Assembly (NCBI GenBank): GCA_016946835.1
Contig: JACVTC010000010.1
Coordinates: forward strand, 499,501 to 563,500
Reading direction: 5' to 3'
Origin: Neocallimastix lanati (nom. inval.)
Lineage: Eukaryota > Neocallimastigomycota > Neocallimastigomycetes > Neocallimastigales > Neocallimastigaceae
DNA: 64,000 nt
Shown here: piece after piece, positions 52,250 through 63,383 of the stretch
Layout of the letters: the number at the start of each line of letters is the position of its first letter
Position numbering within the stretch: the first letter of the stretch is position 1
The notes under the pieces: model-generated
Database searches by the model: none
What the model saw: only the letters and a program-made list of their open reading frames with translations
Told to the model about the DNA's origin: nothing
Made by a program: the position numbers and the translations under genes

Positions 52250-52495
52250 TTTTTTTTTTTTATACTAGGATTAACGAAAAGGGAGGACAATAGGGTCTCC
52301 GGTCCTCCCTTATAAATATCATATTCACATTGGATTCTTTACCATATTGCTTCAGCGTCAATATGGACCTCTCTCTAAGCAAGTCTAATATTCCCTATGC
52401 GCGGCCTTATGCGAAGGATTTCTTCTCAGTGATCTATTGAACCATCATCGTAGGAGGAACAACTACACTAGTCCTTTCACAGATTATCTATATAT
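52250..52495 (-). mobile_element. SINE-like element, copy truncated at its 5' end
   Basis: Begins (plus strand) with T12 and a variant of AGACTGGGATTAAC, and follows copy 37095 through the CATCATCG..GGAACAAC block to about 52490, then diverges into poly(A). It has a perfect 8-bp stem GGGAGGAC/GTCCTCCC at about 52281-52309, the equivalent position being weaker in the other copy. Confidence 0.55.
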
Positions 52496-52559
52496 TACTA
52501 ACATTAGAAAAAAAAAAAAAAAAAAAAAAAAAAAACATAGAATTTTAACCCATAAATTT

Positions 52560-52564
52560 GTTTT

Positions 52565-52600
<36 letters not shown>

Positions 52601-52622
52601 TGTATGTATGTATGTATGTATT
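52560..52622. repeat. (TTTA)n and (TGTA)n arrays
   Basis: Adjacent TTTA and TGTA tetranucleotide arrays of about 40 and 20 bp. Confidence 0.8.
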
Positions 52623-52854
52623 TGTAGTTAGGGAAGTTGCATTACGCCAATTTTTCACGTGATATATATAAATTTGTGGCTATAGATATTTTATGCTACA
52701 TAATATTATTTTATTGTATTATTTTGTTACTTCAAATTTTAAATTAATTATTAAGTGAATAATTAAATAAATCATATAATGGTTTATTAAAATTTGTTTT
52801 ATTAATTAATATAAATTTATTATTTATAGAATATAAATAAATGGTTAACAAAGA

Positions 52855-52935
52855 TTTAAAGTACAGAGAAAATTACATGTATTTATATTTAATTGTGGCT
52901 TGTTCTAGATACATATTAATTTATATTTAATTTAT
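52855..52935 (-). mobile_element. Relic related to the LTR of the 60532 element
   Basis: Shares an exact 17-mer TGTGGCTTGTTCTAGAT with the reverse complement of that LTR, plus patchy similarity for about 45 bp. A plus-strand counterpart may lie at about 53365-53440 (GGCCACAAAATTAGTAT and a GTTCTA patch). Both are heavily decayed. Confidence 0.4.
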
Positions 52936-53503
52936 AATTACAATGTATTTAATATAATTTAATTTAATATTTTATTAAACCTAAGCTAGAATATAACTTT
53001 ATATTAATAAAGTTAACATGATTAGATTTTATGATTTTAATTCTTTTATTTAAATGCTATTAATAAAAAAATTATATAAAAATATAAATGTTATTAATAT
53101 TCATATTTCTACTATTTATTTTATTTTATTTTATTTTATTTTATTCAATCTGTACTTTATATTCATATTCTACTATTTATTTTTATTTTATATACTTATT
53201 ACATTCTTTATTTATTTATTTGTTTGTTTATTTATTTATACATTTATTTTTTTTACATATAATTTTATTAAAATTTTTATGGAGTTAACAAAAAATTTTA
53301 CAAGCCATTAAAAATAAATGGCGTATTGAAAATTTGTATTATAAAAATTGGCGAAATGAACCACATTCGTAATAGGCCACAAAATTAGTATTTATTTTTT
53401 ATGTTCTATATAGAATAATCCATGTTCTACATAGATTTATATAAATACTACTTATTTTCTATGTATATAATAGATTTAAATATTCTAATAGTATAATTTT
53501 TTA

Positions 53504-53645
<142 letters not shown>

Positions 53646-53965
53646 TGTTGACTGCACTCATAATTTAACTATATATTTAATTTATTTATTTATAGTATTT
53701 ATTTATATTTATGTGTATTTATTTATTTATATTTAATGATTACTTAAATGTATTATGATCTATCGTCTTGTATAAATCTATGTTAATTATCTTTTAATAT
53801 TTATTTAATTAATTTTTAATTTATTTTATGTTATGGAAAACGCATGTAGTAACATGTGACTTTATTACTTATTTAAAGCCGAAAGATAGATCATACACTT
53901 ATTTCCCTTGTATACCATATTCCATAAGGAATATTATTATAGATCTAAATTTAATAAAGCTAACA
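53646..53965 (+). repeat. 5' LTR of the Ty1/copia element
   Basis: Identical to 59701-60020 except G at 53842. It should hold the promoter; no certain TATA box can be chosen in this composition. Confidence 0.95.
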
Positions 53966-53979
53966 GATTAAGAGTCTCA
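53966..53979 (+). other. Primer-binding site GATTAAGAGTCTCA
   Basis: Directly abuts the 5' LTR. Its complement, TGAGACTCTTAATC, has the form of a tRNA-Lys(CUU) anticodon arm (loop CTCTTAA). The same 14 bases abut the 5' LTR at 60748. Confidence 0.6.
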
Positions 53980-54040
53980 GTTGACTCATATCATTTATTA
54001 TTAAAAGTACTTAATTAATTCGCTTCACCGCTCCGAAATC

Positions 54041-57000
54041 ATGCAAGACTTTAACTTAGCTAAGGACCAACGCCTCCGTGGAAAATCCAACTTTAATGAG
54101 TGGAAATTCCTTATTGACAATGCCGCTAAACGTCAAGGTATTAAGGAATTCATGGAAGTCGACGTCGTTGGAAAACTTAATGATGTAGGTTTTAATTACA
54201 ACCCCAATGTCAACGATGTTATCAACAAGGTAATTACTAAATTAATTACCGAAATGTTGCCGCAAGCTCCTGCCGCACCTATTCGAAACAATAATGCTGA
54301 GGTTAATCGAAACAATGTTGATATCAATGCTCAGCTAACTAATTTTTTTGGTAATCCTCTTAATCATATCAGATTAGTTGAGGAAGCAGAAAGGATCGAT
54401 GCTGACATGATACTCATGATCAGTAAGAATGTCGATGATTCTATTTTAAGAGAAATCAGCAGACTTAATAATGGTTTTCGTATAATGGAAAGACTCAAAT
54501 CAAAATATGGAAATTCAAATGCTGATATGAAATACTGGCTTAAAAGGTTAAGAAGTATTAAAGCCAGAGATAGAAATCAAATCATTGAAAAGCTAGAACT
54601 TATGAAAGAAACTTTCGATGATATGGAAGAACAACATGTGGAGATCACTGATAAGGAAAAATTAAAATATCTCTATAACGTATTACCGGATGATTATAAA
54701 AATATCATTCAAATTAATTTGAATAGTGACCCTAATGTATATATTAATAATCTCAAAAGTTTTATTTATGCAAAATCTTACCTAGAAAATTGGGAAGATA
54801 ACAAAACCATTGAAAAAGATGATCCAATGGATCTAGATTTTATCAGTAGAGGAAGAAGAACTAGTAATTCCTCAAAGAAAAATGAACACAACAATCATAA
54901 TAACAAAAGCTCTAACTCTAAGAAAAGAGGAAAGCAAAATGGTAACCAATATAACAATAATAATAAAGATAATAGTAAAAAAGACAATAATAATAAATCA
55001 TATTGCCACATTTGTGAAGTTAAAGGACACTCTACCAGAAACTGCATATATAATATGAAGACGAAGTCAAATCATAATAAAGGGAGGCAAGAAAAGCTTC
55101 AAGTAAAGACCACATTAAATGATTATCCAAAGAAGTCTTTACATTTGATAAGTAAAATTTCTGATCCAGACAGTGCCAGTAGTTATGACGATAATTTTGA
55201 TTTTGAAGACGCAAGGGCACTGATAGAAAAACAAGAAGAAATAAACATTAACAATAAGGTTAAATTTTCTGGATTAATTGAATACGTGAATGATAGTTTT
55301 ATTATTCCAAAGGAAATAACAATTCCTAATAAAAAAGAGGAATTATATGTAAACAACATCAATTATTATGAAGAAAATGATAAGACTAGTGAATGGTTAT
55401 ATGATACTGGTGCTGGAGAACATATAACTAATGATTTTAATTTTCTAAATAATTTTATTCACTGCAAAATAAAGTTAAGATGTGCCAATGGGACAATGTG
55501 TAGCTTCGAAGGATATGGTACTTACGAATGTTACATTAATGGAATATATGTACGACTAGACAGGGTATTATATTCAAAATCTGCAACTAAAAATCTTATT
55601 AGTGGAATAGAACTGGCCAAAATTGGATATAGAGTCATTATTGACACTGATGATTATACACATGGTAGATTTAACTTATGGGGTCCAAATAATGTATATA
55701 TAGGAACTTATTATTCTACAAATGATAATCAATTCTTAGTAAATACTTACAAGATTAATAAAAACTTTGAAGAAAAGGATAAAAATATTATGGCTTTAAA
55801 CGAAGTTGATGAAAAAAGCCTTGAAATTTGGCATAGAAGACTAGGTCATTATTACCTAGAAAACATAAACAAATATCTAAGTTTACACCAAATAAAAACT
55901 CCTAAATGCATAGAATGTAAAGTAGCTAAAATGTCAAGGAAATCACACGGAGGAAAAACACCAAAAGCTACGAAAATATTAGAAATAATACATTCAGACA
56001 TTTCAGGTCCATACAATTCATCTATCAATAATAAAAAATATTTTATTACATTCATGGATGAATTCTCAAGAAAAGTATGGATATATACTTTAAAATCTAA
56101 AGCCGAAGCCCCCGAATTAATTGTGGAATTCTTCAAGTACTTAAATAACCAATTTGAAGAATATAATATTAAAATATTTAAATCAGATGGAGGAAAGGAA
56201 TTTAAAAATAAAACAGTTAATAAATACTGTAAAGAAAATGAAATAGAAAAAACCTATTCTCCTCCAGGTTGTCCTGAAGTTAATGGAAAAGCTGAAAGAA
56301 TAAACAGAACTCTTAGAAATTCAGCTAAAACTCTTCTATATTGGGCAGAATTATCAGAAAACTTTTGGAATTTTGCCATAAAACAGGCATGCTACATATA
56401 TAACTTAATTCCCCATTCAGGAAATAAATTTTTAATACCCAATGAAGTATTTTACAACAAAAAGGTAGAGTTAAAACATTTAAAAACTTTTGGTTGTGTG
56501 TGTTATTACAGGGATGATACACAACACAAATCAAAATTTTTACCAAATGCTAAGAAGGGCGTATTCTTGGGATTTGATGATAAAAAATATTCATATATTA
56601 TCATGGATATTGAAAATAATAAAATGCATTATACTAACGATGTAGAATTCGTTGAAGAAGAGCCTAGTAAACACAAATACGAAACAAGCAATTATAAAGA
56701 CTCTTACTTCTCATTTATGAAAGACAACAATAGAAAAGATATGAATCCAGAAGATAATATTATAAATGAAGATAATAATATAAATGAAGATAATAATATA
56801 AATGAAGATAATAATATGAACAATGAAAATAATTTTAATGGAAGAAACATCTTAAATGAAGAAAACATTTTAAATGAAAATATTAATAATGAAAGGACTA
56901 CTAATACAGAACATAAAAGTAATTACATAAAAAATAAGCATGTCAATAATATATCGTTAAATGAAGAAAACCAAGAATTTGATAATAAAGATATAAACCA

Positions 57001-59680
57001 GAAAAATAACTATAATTTAAATAAAGATGTTGAAATTAATTCAAAAATTAATCCTGAAATTAAAAATAAAAATAATTGTGAATTTAAATTGAAATTCAAT
57101 TTCAACAATGTTGACAAAAATAATTCTGAAAATAATTATTTGAATGAAATAAATAGAAAATTAGAAATACTAAATAAAAATTATAATAAAAAGTTTAGAA
57201 ATAATACTAAGAATACCAATTTTAATTCTAGTATTATTGAAAAATATAAACCAGAAGATCCTGCTTACGCCGCCTCAACTTCCAGCAGGAACAAAGGAAA
57301 AGAAAAAATAACCGAATTTGAAAATTTTGATAAAAATAAAATATTTTTAAATAATGAAAAATCAAGCCAAAATTTACAGAATTTTACAATAAATAATAAT
57401 AATATGAAAAAAAATTTTAATAATAAAAATTTTTCAAAAAATGATGAAAAAATTCAAGAAAATCTATTGGCTGAAGCAAAATCACATTCATATCATATCA
57501 AAAAATTTTCAAATAATTCAATAATTTCAAATAACACTAATGAATCACATATTACATATGACAACAATAATGATTCACATAAATCTATTAATAATTCAAA
57601 TAAATCAATGAATATCAAAAATTTTCCAAAAAATGATCAAAATTTTATTAATAAAAATTTTTTATCGAAAAATAATAAATTAATTCAACAAAATTCAAAA
57701 TCCAGCGACTCTATGAAGAAAAACTATAATTTCTCCACTCCTACAATAGATATCAATAATATTCCTTCAGATAATAAAAATACGGTAATGGAAAATCTTA
57801 AAAATATAACTCTTCCATATAATTTTAATCAGAATTTACCTTTAATAACCGTTTCTTCAACCAACCAAATTTCTCAAAAAACAGACGAAATTTCACCTAC
57901 TAATAATAACGAAATAAATAATAAATTTAACAACAATAAAATAGTAAACAAAGAAAATTATGCCCACAAATCTCTTATAGATGCATCAAGTGTTATTGAT
58001 TTTAATAAAGATGAAATTATGGATGACATTGTAGCCAATACAGAATATGGCAACATCTATAAAAGACCACTTAGTCCAAAATATAAAGAGACTGCACCTA
58101 CTAATATTAGTACTCGTAGAAAACTAGACCAAATCAACGACATTATTATTGCTTCTATATTTTGTCACATTCCTAATACATATGAAGAAGCAATAAACAG
58201 TGAAGACAAAAATAACTGGATTGAGGCTATTAATGATGAACTTAATAACCTTTATTCTAATAATATTATGACTTTTGTTAAAAATGTACCTAAAAACAAG
58301 AACATCATTACCACAAAATGGGTTTTCAACACTAAACGTGATTCAAATAATAATATTTATAAATATAAAGCTCGTTTAGTTGCTCGTGGATTTAAACAAA
58401 AATGGGGAATCGATTATGAATTAACTTATTCTCCTACTCTAAACATTGATGGTCTTAAATTAATATTCGCTATTTCTGCTGCTCTTAAGTGGAATATTTT
58501 CCAGCTAGATATAAAGGCCGCTTACCTTAATGCTCCGCTTGATAAAGATATTTATACTACTATTCCTAAAGGCGATACGCGCTTTGGGCGGGGATATTGG
58601 AAGCTCAACAAAGCTTTGTATGGCCTTAAGCAATCTGGTAGACAATGGTATAATACCATTAGAAAATTCCTAATAAAAAATAAGTTCATTCAAATTAAAT
58701 CCGAACAATGTATTTTCAAATTTACAAAAAATAATATAACAAAATGCATTATCGGCTTATACGTGGACGACATGGTCATCGCTGGAGAAAACGAATACAT
58801 TAAACAAATAATAAATAAAATAAAATCAAAATTTAAAATATCTAAATGTGATCCAATTGAATACATATTAGGAATTGAAGTAAAGAAAGAAAATAATTCA
58901 TATATTATTTCACAGAAAAATTTTATAAATAATATGTTATATAAATTTAATATTGATAATACAAAGAAAAGAAAAACACCATGTACTGGTGATAATAAAA
59001 TATCAGAAAACAATAAACCTTTCGATAAAACAATCTACAAAAGCGCAATAGGTTCCTTAATATGCCTTTCGAAATGTACTAGACCTGACATAGCTTTCGC
59101 TGTAAATAAAGCTTCAAGAAAATGTGAAAATCCAACTATATCGGATTGGAACAAAATAATAAATATTCTAAAATATATTAATAGTACCAAAGAATTTAAG
59201 ATAGAATATAATGGAAAGGGGGAGCTTGTTGCATATACCGACTCTGACTTTGCCGGCTGTTTGGAAGATAGAAAATCTACCTCAGGAGGAATAATACTTA
59301 TGGGAACAAGTCCGATATGCTGGTTGTCCAAGAAACAAACAAGTGTTGCTACGTCTACTGCTGAAGCAGAGTACATAAGCACTTCCGAAAATATAAAGAA
59401 AATATTATGGATTAGAAATATAATAAAAGAAATTTTAAACAAATGGATAACTGTTAAAATCTATACAGATAATCAAGCAAGTAAGAAAATAATGGAGAAC
59501 GGAGAAATAAATACAAAATTAAAGCATATAAGTGTAAGATATCATTTCAACAGGGACAATATTGCAAAGAAGAAAATAAAATTAGAATATATTGATACTG
59601 AAAACATGCTAGCGGACATATTAACCAAGGACTCAAATGGACCAAAGATACAAAAATTTACAAACAACATTTTTATCTAA
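54041..59680 (+). CDS. Ty1/copia gag-pol polyprotein
   Basis: 1879 residues, uninterrupted. Gag-like region 1-320; zinc knuckle CHICEVKGHSTRNC at 322-335; aspartic protease with DTGA at 455-458 (family usually DSGA); integrase zinc region (H598, CIEC) and DDE core at D653, D716 and E752, with exactly 35 residues between the last two; RT with RLVARGF, YSPT, QLDIKAAYLN and YVDD at 1574-1577; RNase H with TDSDFAG (D1734) and STAEAEY. Between integrase and RT sits an unusually long Asn/Lys-rich, low-complexity stretch (about residues 900-1350). Gag and Pol share one frame, so the Gag excess must come from another route than a frameshift. The 14 bases after the 5' LTR are a candidate half-tRNA primer site. 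Confidence 0.95.
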   Translation: MQDFNLAKDQRLRGKSNFNEWKFLIDNAAKRQGIKEFMEVDVVGKLNDVGFNYNPNVNDVINKVITKLITEMLPQAPAAPIRNNNAEVNRNNVDINAQLTNFFGNPLNHIRLVEEAERIDADMILMISKNVDDSILREISRLNNGFRIMERLKSKYGNSNADMKYWLKRLRSIKARDRNQIIEKLELMKETFDDMEEQHVEITDKEKLKYLYNVLPDDYKNIIQINLNSDPNVYINNLKSFIYAKSYLENWEDNKTIEKDDPMDLDFISRGRRTSNSSKKNEHNNHNNKSSNSKKRGKQNGNQYNNNNKDNSKKDNNNKSYCHICEVKGHSTRNCIYNMKTKSNHNKGRQEKLQVKTTLNDYPKKSLHLISKISDPDSASSYDDNFDFEDARALIEKQEEININNKVKFSGLIEYVNDSFIIPKEITIPNKKEELYVNNINYYEENDKTSEWLYDTGAGEHITNDFNFLNNFIHCKIKLRCANGTMCSFEGYGTYECYINGIYVRLDRVLYSKSATKNLISGIELAKIGYRVIIDTDDYTHGRFNLWGPNNVYIGTYYSTNDNQFLVNTYKINKNFEEKDKNIMALNEVDEKSLEIWHRRLGHYYLENINKYLSLHQIKTPKCIECKVAKMSRKSHGGKTPKATKILEIIHSDISGPYNSSINNKKYFITFMDEFSRKVWIYTLKSKAEAPELIVEFFKYLNNQFEEYNIKIFKSDGGKEFKNKTVNKYCKENEIEKTYSPPGCPEVNGKAERINRTLRNSAKTLLYWAELSENFWNFAIKQACYIYNLIPHSGNKFLIPNEVFYNKKVELKHLKTFGCVCYYRDDTQHKSKFLPNAKKGVFLGFDDKKYSYIIMDIENNKMHYTNDVEFVEEEPSKHKYETSNYKDSYFSFMKDNNRKDMNPEDNIINEDNNINEDNNINEDNNMNNENNFNGRNILNEENILNENINNERTTNTEHKSNYIKNKHVNNISLNEENQEFDNKDINQKNNYNLNKDVEINSKINPEIKNKNNCEFKLKFNFNNVDKNNSENNYLNEINRKLEILNKNYNKKFRNNTKNTNFNSSIIEKYKPEDPAYAASTSSRNKGKEKITEFENFDKNKIFLNNEKSSQNLQNFTINNNNMKKNFNNKNFSKNDEKIQENLLAEAKSHSYHIKKFSNNSIISNNTNESHITYDNNNDSHKSINNSNKSMNIKNFPKNDQNFINKNFLSKNNKLIQQNSKSSDSMKKNYNFSTPTIDINNIPSDNKNTVMENLKNITLPYNFNQNLPLITVSSTNQISQKTDEISPTNNNEINNKFNNNKIVNKENYAHKSLIDASSVIDFNKDEIMDDIVANTEYGNIYKRPLSPKYKETAPTNISTRRKLDQINDIIIASIFCHIPNTYEEAINSEDKNNWIEAINDELNNLYSNNIMTFVKNVPKNKNIITTKWVFNTKRDSNNNIYKYKARLVARGFKQKWGIDYELTYSPTLNIDGLKLIFAISAALKWNIFQLDIKAAYLNAPLDKDIYTTIPKGDTRFGRGYWKLNKALYGLKQSGRQWYNTIRKFLIKNKFIQIKSEQCIFKFTKNNITKCIIGLYVDDMVIAGENEYIKQIINKIKSKFKISKCDPIEYILGIEVKKENNSYIISQKNFINNMLYKFNIDNTKKRKTPCTGDNKISENNKPFDKTIYKSAIGSLICLSKCTRPDIAFAVNKASRKCENPTISDWNKIINILKYINSTKEFKIEYNGKGELVAYTDSDFAGCLEDRKSTSGGIILMGTSPICWLSKKQTSVATSTAEAEYISTSENIKKILWIRNIIKEILNKWITVKIYTDNQASKKIMENGEINTKLKHISVRYHFNRDNIAKKKIKLEYIDTENMLADILTKDSNGPKIQKFTNNIFI

Positions 59681-59691
59681 AAATATTATTT

Positions 59692-59700
59692 GAGGGGGAG
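59692..59700 (+). other. Polypurine tract
   Basis: GAGGGGGAG immediately before the 3' LTR; primes plus-strand DNA synthesis. Confidence 0.85.
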
Positions 59701-60020
59701 TGTTGACTGCACTCATAATTTAACTATATATTTAATTTATTTATTTATAGTATTTATTTATATTTATGTGTATTTATTTATTTATATTTAATGATTACTT
59801 AAATGTATTATGATCTATCGTCTTGTATAAATCTATGTTAATTATCTTTTAATATTTATTTAATTAATTTTTAATTTATTTTATGTTATGGAAAACACAT
59901 GTAGTAACATGTGACTTTATTACTTATTTAAAGCCGAAAGATAGATCATACACTTATTTCCCTTGTATACCATATTCCATAAGGAATATTATTATAGATC
60001 TAAATTTAATAAAGCTAACA
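59701..60020 (+). repeat. 3' LTR of the Ty1/copia element
   Basis: Copy of 53646-53965 with A at 59897 in place of G. Followed by ATTAT. Confidence 0.95.

Positions 60021-60058
<38 letters not shown>
60021..60058. repeat. (ATT)n tract between LTR elements
   Basis: 38 bp of target repeat between the Ty1/copia element and the solo LTR. Confidence 0.85.
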
Positions 60059-60059
<1 letters not shown>

Positions 60060-60253
60060 GTTAGAATATGTGAAATGTATGAAAAATAAGCTTCAAATGT
60101 ATTGAAACATATTGTAATATAATAATATATAAGCCACAATGTATTAATATAAAAGCATTTAATTTAGAATAATTAAGTGCTAGTAACTCTTAATCATAAA
60201 ATATATTAATAAAATTGACATAATTATAAACCATAAATTCATAACTCTTAACA
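60059..60253 (+). mobile_element. Solo LTR, different family
   Basis: 195 bp starting TGTTAGAATATG and ending CTTAACA, with ATTAT on both sides. No internal region, so it is best read as a solo LTR left by recombination. It shares a short AAGCCACAnTnT block with the LTR at 60532 but is otherwise distinct. Confidence 0.75.
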
Positions 60254-60748
<495 letters not shown>

Positions 60749-60952
60749 GATTAAGAGTCTCATTGACTCTAATCAAGAAAACAAAATAATGTTTTCATTA
60801 TTTTGTTAACTACCGAATTATGCTACTCAGCCGGACACGATCCAACGTCTCTATATCAGCCAGATATAAACAATGTCAAGAAAATTTATTTTATGATCTC
60901 GAAATTCAAAATTTGAAATTTTGAAATTCTGAAATACTGAAATTGAAATGAT

Positions 60953-61414
60953 TTTAGATTGAAGAAAATAAAAAGGAAGAAAATAAAGAAGAAGAAAGTA
61001 AAAAAGAAGAAAATGAAGAAGAAGAAAATAATAGTTCATCAAAAGATAATAAACGTTTATAGTAAAATATTATGAATTTAATGATAGAAAAAAAAAAAAA
61101 AAAAAAAAAAAAGCGATAAAAAATACTATATATTTATTTTCGATGGTTTTACCGGATAATGAAAATGAAGAAACTATTAAACCAAAGTATACTGCAGAAT
61201 TACCAATAATAACTTCAAAATTTTGTGGTGTAAGAGTTTTGTACTACCAGAATCATTAGAAGGAAATAAAATTTCTTGTCCAGTATGTTATGCTATTAAA
61301 ATACATGATGTCTTTTTTTTTGGAAGAAGAGCTGGTGATAAAGAAACTTGTTCAATAAGTGAATATGGTAATAAATTTTCTGATAGACTTTTTAATATAA
61401 CGAAAGAAAATTAG
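60953..61414 (+). pseudogene. Broken coding fragments inside the non-autonomous LTR element
   Basis: 60953-61062 reads as Glu/Lys/Asn repeats (EEENKKEEN type) ending at a stop. After a poly(A) run, ATG 61143 opens MVLPDNENEETIKPKYTAE, but this frame stops at about 61259. The next frame continues with VLPESLEGNKISCPVCYAIK and FFFGRRAGDKE to 61414. The two frames join smoothly around 61225, indicating one frameshift in a formerly single coding region. The paired Cys (CPVC) could be part of a small zinc site. I do not recognise the protein. It may be a captured host exon or a degenerate element gene. Confidence 0.5.
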
Positions 61415-61753
61415 TGTAATAGTCAACACACGAAAAGTGAAGCTGTGGACCTTCAACCATGTGGTACTGAACATCCAATATTTGAAGAAAACTTTTAGTA
61501 TTATACAATGCTATAATTTATTATTGAAAATTGTTTATGGGCACATGTCAATTACAAAAATCCCGAAAATAATCGTCATGAAATTCGTTATAATATTAAA
61601 CTTTTATCATCAATATTTCAATAATAAGAAAATTCAAATATATAAAATCCTTTTTAAATTTTGGATTTTAGGGGAAAGTAAACAAAATAAAATAAAGAAC
61701 TTTAAATATAAAATACTAAAGAAATATTACTTAACTGATTCTTTGTTCTGATT

Positions 61754-61816
<63 letters not shown>

Positions 61817-62222
61817 TATATCTTGGAAATGAATAAAATAGTCTAAGCGTGAAAATTAAAATAAAATTAACCTACAAGGAAAAATAAATGAAATATGGAA
61901 TCTTAATCAATTATGAAGCAATTTATATAATGTACTAATAAGTTTAAATGACAAGAATAATATAATTAATTATAAATGAAATCAATTTTAGTACCCCAAG
62001 ATTATAATTTATCAAATACACCAATATATAGAAATCAACAATTTTATGTAAAACAAAAAAAAAAATAGTTTCATAAGAGATTTCATAATAAATATTTAAA
62101 AGCAATCGCAAGGTTAATACTAAACCCACAAAAAGAGATTATAATAAATGGTTTCTATCTCTTTATCCAACAAAAGTAAGGTTGAAGACTATAGGTCGAA
62201 GATACCACTTTAATAAATTTAT

Positions 62223-62262
<40 letters not shown>

Positions 62263-62850
62263 TTTTTAACAGGTTAATAATAATTTATATAATGATTGCA
62301 AGTTACTTTAATGTAACAAAACTTAATTCGATGAAGTTTTTACAAAACTCATCTAATATGAATCTCAAAACTACAAAGTGAAAATAATATAAAAGTTAGC
62401 GCTAATCGATAAAGCGGATTATAATTGAAAGTGATGTAAAACCCAATATATAAGAGGTATTCACACAAATTGAGATGGTATAATATCACCCTTCAAGAGA
62501 AAGGTTTCCATCATACAAATGGTAATATATAAACCATATATTGTAAGAGATGTTTTAGATACATCTAATATTAATGGTGTAATAATATTAAATACTTGGT
62601 TTTAGGGGGAAATTATTTGATTACAAATGTAATTAAGAAATTATTTTAACAATGTTTAAATCGAATTAAAGAAATTAATAAAATGTAAAAATACTTTATT
62701 CATGTAAAATTAAAGGATTATTTTAGAATAGAAATAATTAATAGCTTAATAATATCAAGTTAATATTATATACTAGAAAAACTTTATATATTCACATATT
62801 CACCAGTAAACCAATTTATTCATTATAGAATAACTAGGTTTAAGGGGGAA
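61415..62850 (+). other. Rest of the internal region, no intact gene
   Basis: Degenerate sequence with poly(A) runs near 61760 and 62228 and a (TA)n at 61801-61820. A second purine-rich tract (TTTTAGGGGGAAATT, about 62600-62614) precedes the true polypurine tract at 62842-62850. Short open frames here lack family motifs. Confidence 0.5.
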
Positions 62851-63067
62851 TGTTACAATATGTGAATTTATATATTAAATGAATCTAGAATAATAATAAT
62901 ATAAATTTTAATATAAACATAATATAATGTAATTAATTAAAAGTAATCTAGAACAAGCCACATTTTTAGTATAAATAGATGTAAATTTCATTATGTAGAA
63001 CATAGCTAATCACATATTCATATTTATCATAAATAACCTCATTAATAAAACTTCATATAAAATAACA
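62851..63067 (+). repeat. 3' LTR of the non-autonomous element
   Basis: Copy of 60532-60748; preceded by AAGGGGGAA and followed by ATTAT. Confidence 0.92.

Positions 63068-63383
<316 letters not shown>

Larger units (their letters stand above)
53646..60020 (+). mobile_element. Complete Ty1/copia LTR retrotransposon
   Basis: 6375 bp element with 320-bp LTRs at 53646-53965 and 59701-60020, both starting TGTTG and ending TAACA. The LTRs differ by one base (G at 53842, A at 59897). Five-base ATTAT flanks each side. A primer-binding site starts at 53966 and a polypurine tract GAGGGGGAG ends at 59700. One intact gag-pol frame fills the interior. The domain order protease-integrase-RT-RNase H defines Ty1/copia. 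One LTR difference in 320 suggests a recent insertion, and all catalytic residues I can check are present. Confidence 0.95.

Noticed and set aside
61437-61751. 104-codon open frame in the non-autonomous LTR element
   Set aside because: Lys/Ile/Phe-rich with no motif. Another frame in the same stretch reads more protein-like fragments, so it is probably random A/T-rich sequence.
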